Shown here in pieces: positions 62,001-64,000 of a stretch of 64,000 bases of DNA. The DNA is from Kosakonia oryzendophytica (GTDB taxonomy: Bacteria; Pseudomonadota; Gammaproteobacteria; Enterobacterales; Enterobacteriaceae): contig NZ_FMAY01000015.1 in assembly GCF_900094925.1 (NCBI RefSeq), positions 1-64,000 of the forward strand. Direction: 5' to 3'. How positions within the stretch are numbered: the first letter of the stretch is position 1; the number at the start of each line of letters is the position of its first letter. The position numbers and the translations under genes were made by a program. Under the pieces are notes generated by a model. It was not told where the DNA came from. It saw nothing but the letters and a program-made list of their open reading frames with translations, and made no database searches.

Positions 62001-62131
62001 AATGGTTAGCCTGAAAGTGCCGCGCAAACCAGGCACTTCATCCCCCAGGCTCGGGCAATACGAAGCCCGTCAACAACCTGAAAGATGCTGATGTAAAAGA
62101 GATCAAGGGCGCCGTTACGCGCCCCTTCTGG

Positions 62132-63022
62132 TTAACGAGTGACTTCGATTTTCGCCAGTTTCTCGTAGTAGCACGCAATCGCGCTGTGATCAGCATTACC
62201 CAGACCATCTGCACGCAATGCCTGCATCATTTCCATCACGGCCGCCGTCAGCGGCAGTTGCGCGCCCACACCATGAGACGTATCCAACGCGTTGGAGAGA
62301 TCTTTGATATGCAGATCGATACGGAAACCCGGTTTGAAGTTGCGATCCATCACCATCGGTGCTTTTGCTTCCAGCACGGTACTGCCCGCCAGACCGCCAC
62401 GAATTGCCTGGAATACCAGATCCGGATTCACACCAGCTTTCGTTGCCAGCGTCAGTGCTTCAGACATGGCAGCAATGTTCAACGCCACGATCACCTGATT
62501 TGCCAGTTTGGTTACATTGCCCGCACCGATATCACCGGTGTGCACCACAGAGCCAGCCATGGCTTTCAGCAGATCGTAATATTTATCGAAAATCGCTTTA
62601 TCGCCGCCCACCATGACTGACAGGGTGCCATCGATAGCTTTCGGTTCGCCGCCGCTCACCGGCGCGTCCAGCATATCAATGCCTTTCGCTTTCAGCGCGT
62701 CGCTAATCTCACGGCTTGCCAGCGGAGCGATAGAGCTCATGTCGATCAGCACAGTACCGGCTTTCGCACCTTCAATGATGCCCCCTTCGCCCAGCGCCAC
62801 TTCTTTTACATGCGGGGAGTTAGGCAGCATAGTGATGATCACATCACACTGTTCAGCAACGGCTTTCGCGCTGGTGGCGGCTTCAGCGCCTGCGGCGATC
62901 ACTTCGGCAACCGCGTCCTGGTTACGGTCCACGACCACCAGTGAGTAACCTGCTTTAATGAGGTTTTTACTCATTGGTTTACCCATGATGCCCAGGCCAA
63001 TGAAACCAACTTTCATCGTCAT
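62132..63022 (-). CDS. garR: Tartronate semialdehyde reductase
   Basis: GarR reduces tartronate semialdehyde to D-glycerate with NADH. The 296-residue 3-hydroxyisobutyrate-dehydrogenase-type protein has the Rossmann motif GFIGLGIMGKPMSKNL, the substrate motif DAPVSGGEPKA near 120 and the catalytic lysine in GAGNVTKLANQ near 173. Start 63022 has AGAGAGAGA seven bases upstream; ATG 63016 is the alternative start. It lies between garL and garK. Confidence 0.96.
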   Translation of the reverse strand: MTMKVGFIGLGIMGKPMSKNLIKAGYSLVVVDRNQDAVAEVIAAGAEAATSAKAVAEQCDVIITMLPNSPHVKEVALGEGGIIEGAKAGTVLIDMSSIAPLASREISDALKAKGIDMLDAPVSGGEPKAIDGTLSVMVGGDKAIFDKYYDLLKAMAGSVVHTGDIGAGNVTKLANQVIVALNIAAMSEALTLATKAGVNPDLVFQAIRGGLAGSTVLEAKAPMVMDRNFKPGFRIDLHIKDLSNALDTSHGVGAQLPLTAAVMEMMQALRADGLGNADHSAIACYYEKLAKIEVTR

Positions 63023-63055
63023 AATTGCGTCTCTCTCTCTTTAATGGTGGTTTGG

Positions 63056-63826
63056 TTATTTCTTAAAGGTGTCGGCCAGTTTCTGCGTAGCAGAACGGAA
63101 CACGCCCAAATCGCTACCGACAGCAACCACGGTCGCCCCCCATTCCAGGTAACGACGCGCGTCCGCTTCAACCGGTGCCAGGATACCGCTCGGTTTGTTG
63201 TGCGCTTTGGCGCGGGCAAAAATGTGCTGAATAGTGCGTTGAACTTCCGGGTGCGCAGCGTTGCCGATATAGCCCAGGGTCGCAGCCAGATCGCTCGGCC
63301 CCACAAACACGCCGTCTACACCGTCGGTAGACAGAATGGCGTCCAGGTTATCCACTCCCGCCTGGCTTTCAATCTGCACCAGGATGGAAATATTGGCGTT
63401 AGACTGGCGGAAGTAATCCGGTACAGTGCCAAACATATTGGCGCGATGAGAGACAGAGACCCCGCGGATACCTTCTGGCGGATAACGGGTCGCGGCGACA
63501 GCGTTCATCGCTTCTTCTTCCGTTTCCACGAACGGGATCAAGAAGTTGTAGAAACCGATGTCCAGCAGGCGTTTAATCACAACCGGATCATTAGTCGGCA
63601 CACGCACCACCGGTGCGCTGACGCTGCCTTTTAAGGCCATTAATTGCGGTACAAAAGTGAGCACGTCGTTAGGGGCGTGTTCGCCGTCCAGAAGCAGCCA
63701 GTCAAAGCCTGCCAGGCCCAGAACTTCAGTGCTGATATGACTACCCAGCGCAGACCAACAACCGATTTGAATCTGTTGCGCCGCCAGCGCGGCTTTGAAT
63801 TTGTTTGGGAAGATATCGTTATTCAT
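63056..63826 (-). CDS. garL: 2-dehydro-3-deoxyglucarate aldolase
   Basis: GarL splits 5-keto-4-deoxy-D-glucarate into pyruvate and tartronate semialdehyde. The 256-residue HpcH/HpaI-type class II aldolase shows [14 protein letters not shown] near 35 (catalytic base region), [13 protein letters not shown] near 150 with the metal-binding glutamate and [16 protein letters not shown] near 175 with the aspartate ligand. It precedes garR by 33 bases on the minus strand. Confidence 0.96.
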   Translation of the reverse strand: MNNDIFPNKFKAALAAQQIQIGCWSALGSHISTEVLGLAGFDWLLLDGEHAPNDVLTFVPQLMALKGSVSAPVVRVPTNDPVVIKRLLDIGFYNFLIPFVETEEEAMNAVAATRYPPEGIRGVSVSHRANMFGTVPDYFRQSNANISILVQIESQAGVDNLDAILSTDGVDGVFVGPSDLAATLGYIGNAAHPEVQRTIQHIFARAKAHNKPSGILAPVEADARRYLEWGATVVAVGSDLGVFRSATQKLADTFKK

Positions 63827-63851
63827 CTTTTGTACCTTAATGAGTTGTTGC

Positions 63852-64000
63852 TTATTTCTTCAGTTCCATACGTTTGATGTCGCCAACCACAAACAGGTAG
63901 CAGACCATCATCATCAGCGCTGAACAGCCAACGAACACCAACGCACCGTTGAAAGAATGCAACTCCTTAACCATGTATCCGATGACCAGCGGCGTTACGA
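63852..64000 (-). CDS. garP: Galactarate/glucarate transporter GarP, C-terminal end
   Basis: The last 48 codons of an MFS protein end at TAA 63852-63854. They contain two hydrophobic stretches ([30 protein letters not shown]) and end [12 protein letters not shown], matching the tail of the GudP/GarP hexarate symporters. The rest lies beyond the window. Position upstream of garL identifies it as the first gene of garPLRK. Confidence 0.88.
   Translation of the reverse strand, partial: VTPLVIGYMVKELHSFNGALVFVGCSALMMMVCYLFVVGDIKRMELKK

Overview
This window is chromosomal DNA from a member of the Enterobacteriaceae. It follows the gene order of the ygiD to garP segment of the E. coli K-12 chromosome closely. 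The differences point to a relative in the Enterobacter/Kosakonia/Klebsiella/Citrobacter group rather than E. coli itself: an accessory signalling cluster next to tRNA-Ile2, lsr genes beside patA, and an Lrp/YitT pair where ygjQ would be. The genus is an inference from gene order and protein resemblance.

Layout. 1-333: left part of an IS200/IS605-type element, cut by the window edge. 371-9595: ygiD, zupT, ribB behind an FMN riboswitch, ubiK, hldE, glnE, ygiF. 9835-14894: ygiM, cca, uppP, folB, plsY, tsaD. 15132-19264: the macromolecular-synthesis operon rpsU-dnaG-rpoD, then mug and tRNA-Ile2 (ileX). 20039-26363: accessory segment with a relic-like stretch, a four-gene operon (FIST sensor, cytoplasmic histidine kinase, REC-HDOD protein, REC plus degenerate HD-GYP protein) and a coiled-coil protein with a J-like HPD motif. 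26399-33262: yqjH/yqjI (siderophore iron reduction and its metal-responsive repressor), two chemoreceptors (one is Aer) behind sigma-28-type promoters, and patA behind a sigma-54-type promoter. 33299-36190: lsrG-lsrF facing away from lsrK, without the Lsr transporter or LsrR nearby. 36199-36590: a 79-bp tandem repeat array. 36700-45746: fadH, rlmG, ygjP, an Lrp-type regulator, a YitT-family protein, ygjR, alx behind a manganese riboswitch, sstT. 45762-52089: ygjV and the hexuronate regulon uxaCA/exuT/exuR. 52417-59062: yqjA-mzrA, yqjCDEK, yqjF, yqjG, yhaH, yhaJ, yhaK, yhaL. 59139-60357: an AraC-type regulator divergent from an NTF2-like protein. 60443-64000: rnpB and the galactarate/glucarate operon garPLRK, with garP cut by the window end.

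Most of the window is ordinary core genome. The part least like the reference backbone is the FIST operon at 20475-24925. The kinase has no membrane or sensor domain, so the FIST protein is the likely ligand-binding partner, and both response regulators end in non-catalytic HD-superfamily domains instead of DNA-binding domains. Other points of note are the orphan lsrFG/lsrK set, the nested 79/158-bp repeat, a YqjI whose metal-binding N-terminus has lost all cysteines, a Fur-like box in front of zupT, three mutually alignable ExuR-type operators, and a rnpB promoter whose -35 box contains the garK stop codon.
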